From a bacterium (GTDB lineage: Bacteria > UBP14 > UBA6098 > JAFGQG01), in contig JAFGGQ010000153.1 in NCBI GenBank assembly GCA_016930435.1, forward strand, positions 1-6,927: a stretch of DNA of 6,927 nt. Reading direction: 5' to 3'. Below, one piece after another: positions 6,897-6,927 of the stretch. The notes under the pieces were generated by a model. It was given only the letters and a program-made list of their open reading frames with translations. It did no database searches and was not told where the DNA came from. The number at the start of each line of letters is the position of its first letter. Within the stretch, counting starts at the first letter, position 1. A program made the position numbers and the translations under genes.

Positions 6897-6902
6897 TATA
6901 AT
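6897..6902 (+). promoter_or_regulatory. perfect -10 box facing the right edge
   Basis: TATAAT matches the -10 consensus exactly, 19 bases before the ATG at 6922. No good -35 hexamer lies 16-18 bases upstream. If used, it would give a very short leader that still contains the AGG at 6911-6913. The AT-rich context makes a chance match quite possible. Confidence 0.35.
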
Positions 6903-6921
6903 AAATATGTAGGTTGATGTT

Positions 6922-6927
6922 ATGGAA
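6922..6927 (+). CDS. possible start of a divergent gene cut by the window edge
   Basis: Only ATGGAA (Met-Glu) is inside the window. AGG at 6911-6913 lies 8 bases ahead, a normal Shine-Dalgarno distance, and a -10 box is further upstream. An alternative start at ATG 6917 is in another frame and closer to the AGG. Because rpmH often faces dnaA across an intergenic region, dnaA is the obvious guess, but no sequence evidence identifies it. Confidence 0.25.

Larger units (their letters stand above)
6625..6921. other. AT-rich intergenic region upstream of rpmH, possible origin-side spacer
   Basis: About 297 bases without a convincing gene. It is strongly AT-rich, especially 6636-6800 and 6860-6910. 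It holds the rpmH leader and promoter candidate, two near-copies of TTATGCAAG (6690-6698 and, with an extra G, 6706-6715), an 8-bp tandem repeat (6800-6827) and a plus-strand -10 box (6897-6902). In many bacteria the space between rpmH and a divergent dnaA is an origin or DnaA-regulated region. I found no exact TTATNCACA box here, so an origin is not shown. Confidence 0.5.

Noticed and set aside
6625-6921. Replication origin with DnaA boxes
   Set aside because: No exact TTATNCACA or its complement was found on either strand; only a 7-of-9 match. Gene order alone is not enough to call an origin.

Overview
The window reads as chromosomal DNA from a Gram-negative (diderm) bacterium. YidC carries the large periplasmic domain typical of diderms, there is an outer-membrane beta-barrel protein ending in Phe, and there is an NlpC/P60 lipoprotein domain. 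The sequence does not settle the phylum. The YidC groove residue is Lys where E. coli has Arg, which together with the lineage-specific barrel would suit an FCB-type or candidate-phylum organism, but this is only an inference. Every complete gene lies on the minus strand, so transcription runs from right to left.

Right part (about 6924 down to 4105): this is the classic replication-origin-side cluster rpmH-rnpA-yidD-yidC. It encodes ribosomal protein L34, the RNase P protein, the YidD membrane-insertion factor and the YidC insertase. The genes are packed tightly: rpmH and rnpA overlap by 11 bases, rnpA and yidD overlap by 4 bases (ATGA), and yidD and yidC are 15 bases apart. Upstream of rpmH is an AT-rich intergenic region of about 297 bases. 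It holds a probable rpmH promoter, a short 8-bp tandem repeat and a perfect -10 box pointing the other way. The last six bases may be the start of a divergent gene. By analogy with many bacteria that gene would be dnaA, but almost none of it is visible.

Left part (4003 down to 80): yidC is not followed by the often-seen jag/mnmE genes. Instead, after a 101-base gap with a weak promoter candidate, there is a plugless TonB-receptor-like outer-membrane barrel. Three bases later comes uvrC, the excinuclease subunit. The uvrC frame runs without a stop into an NlpC/P60 cell-wall-hydrolase lipoprotein. The join falls exactly where UvrC normally ends, at an AAAATGA where loss of one A would restore a normal ATGA stop/start overlap. 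This 793-codon reading frame is the main oddity of the window. It is either a genuine DNA-repair/lipoprotein fusion or a one-base sequence error or polymorphism.

The first 79 bases contain two back-to-back hairpins downstream of the operon and no recognisable gene.
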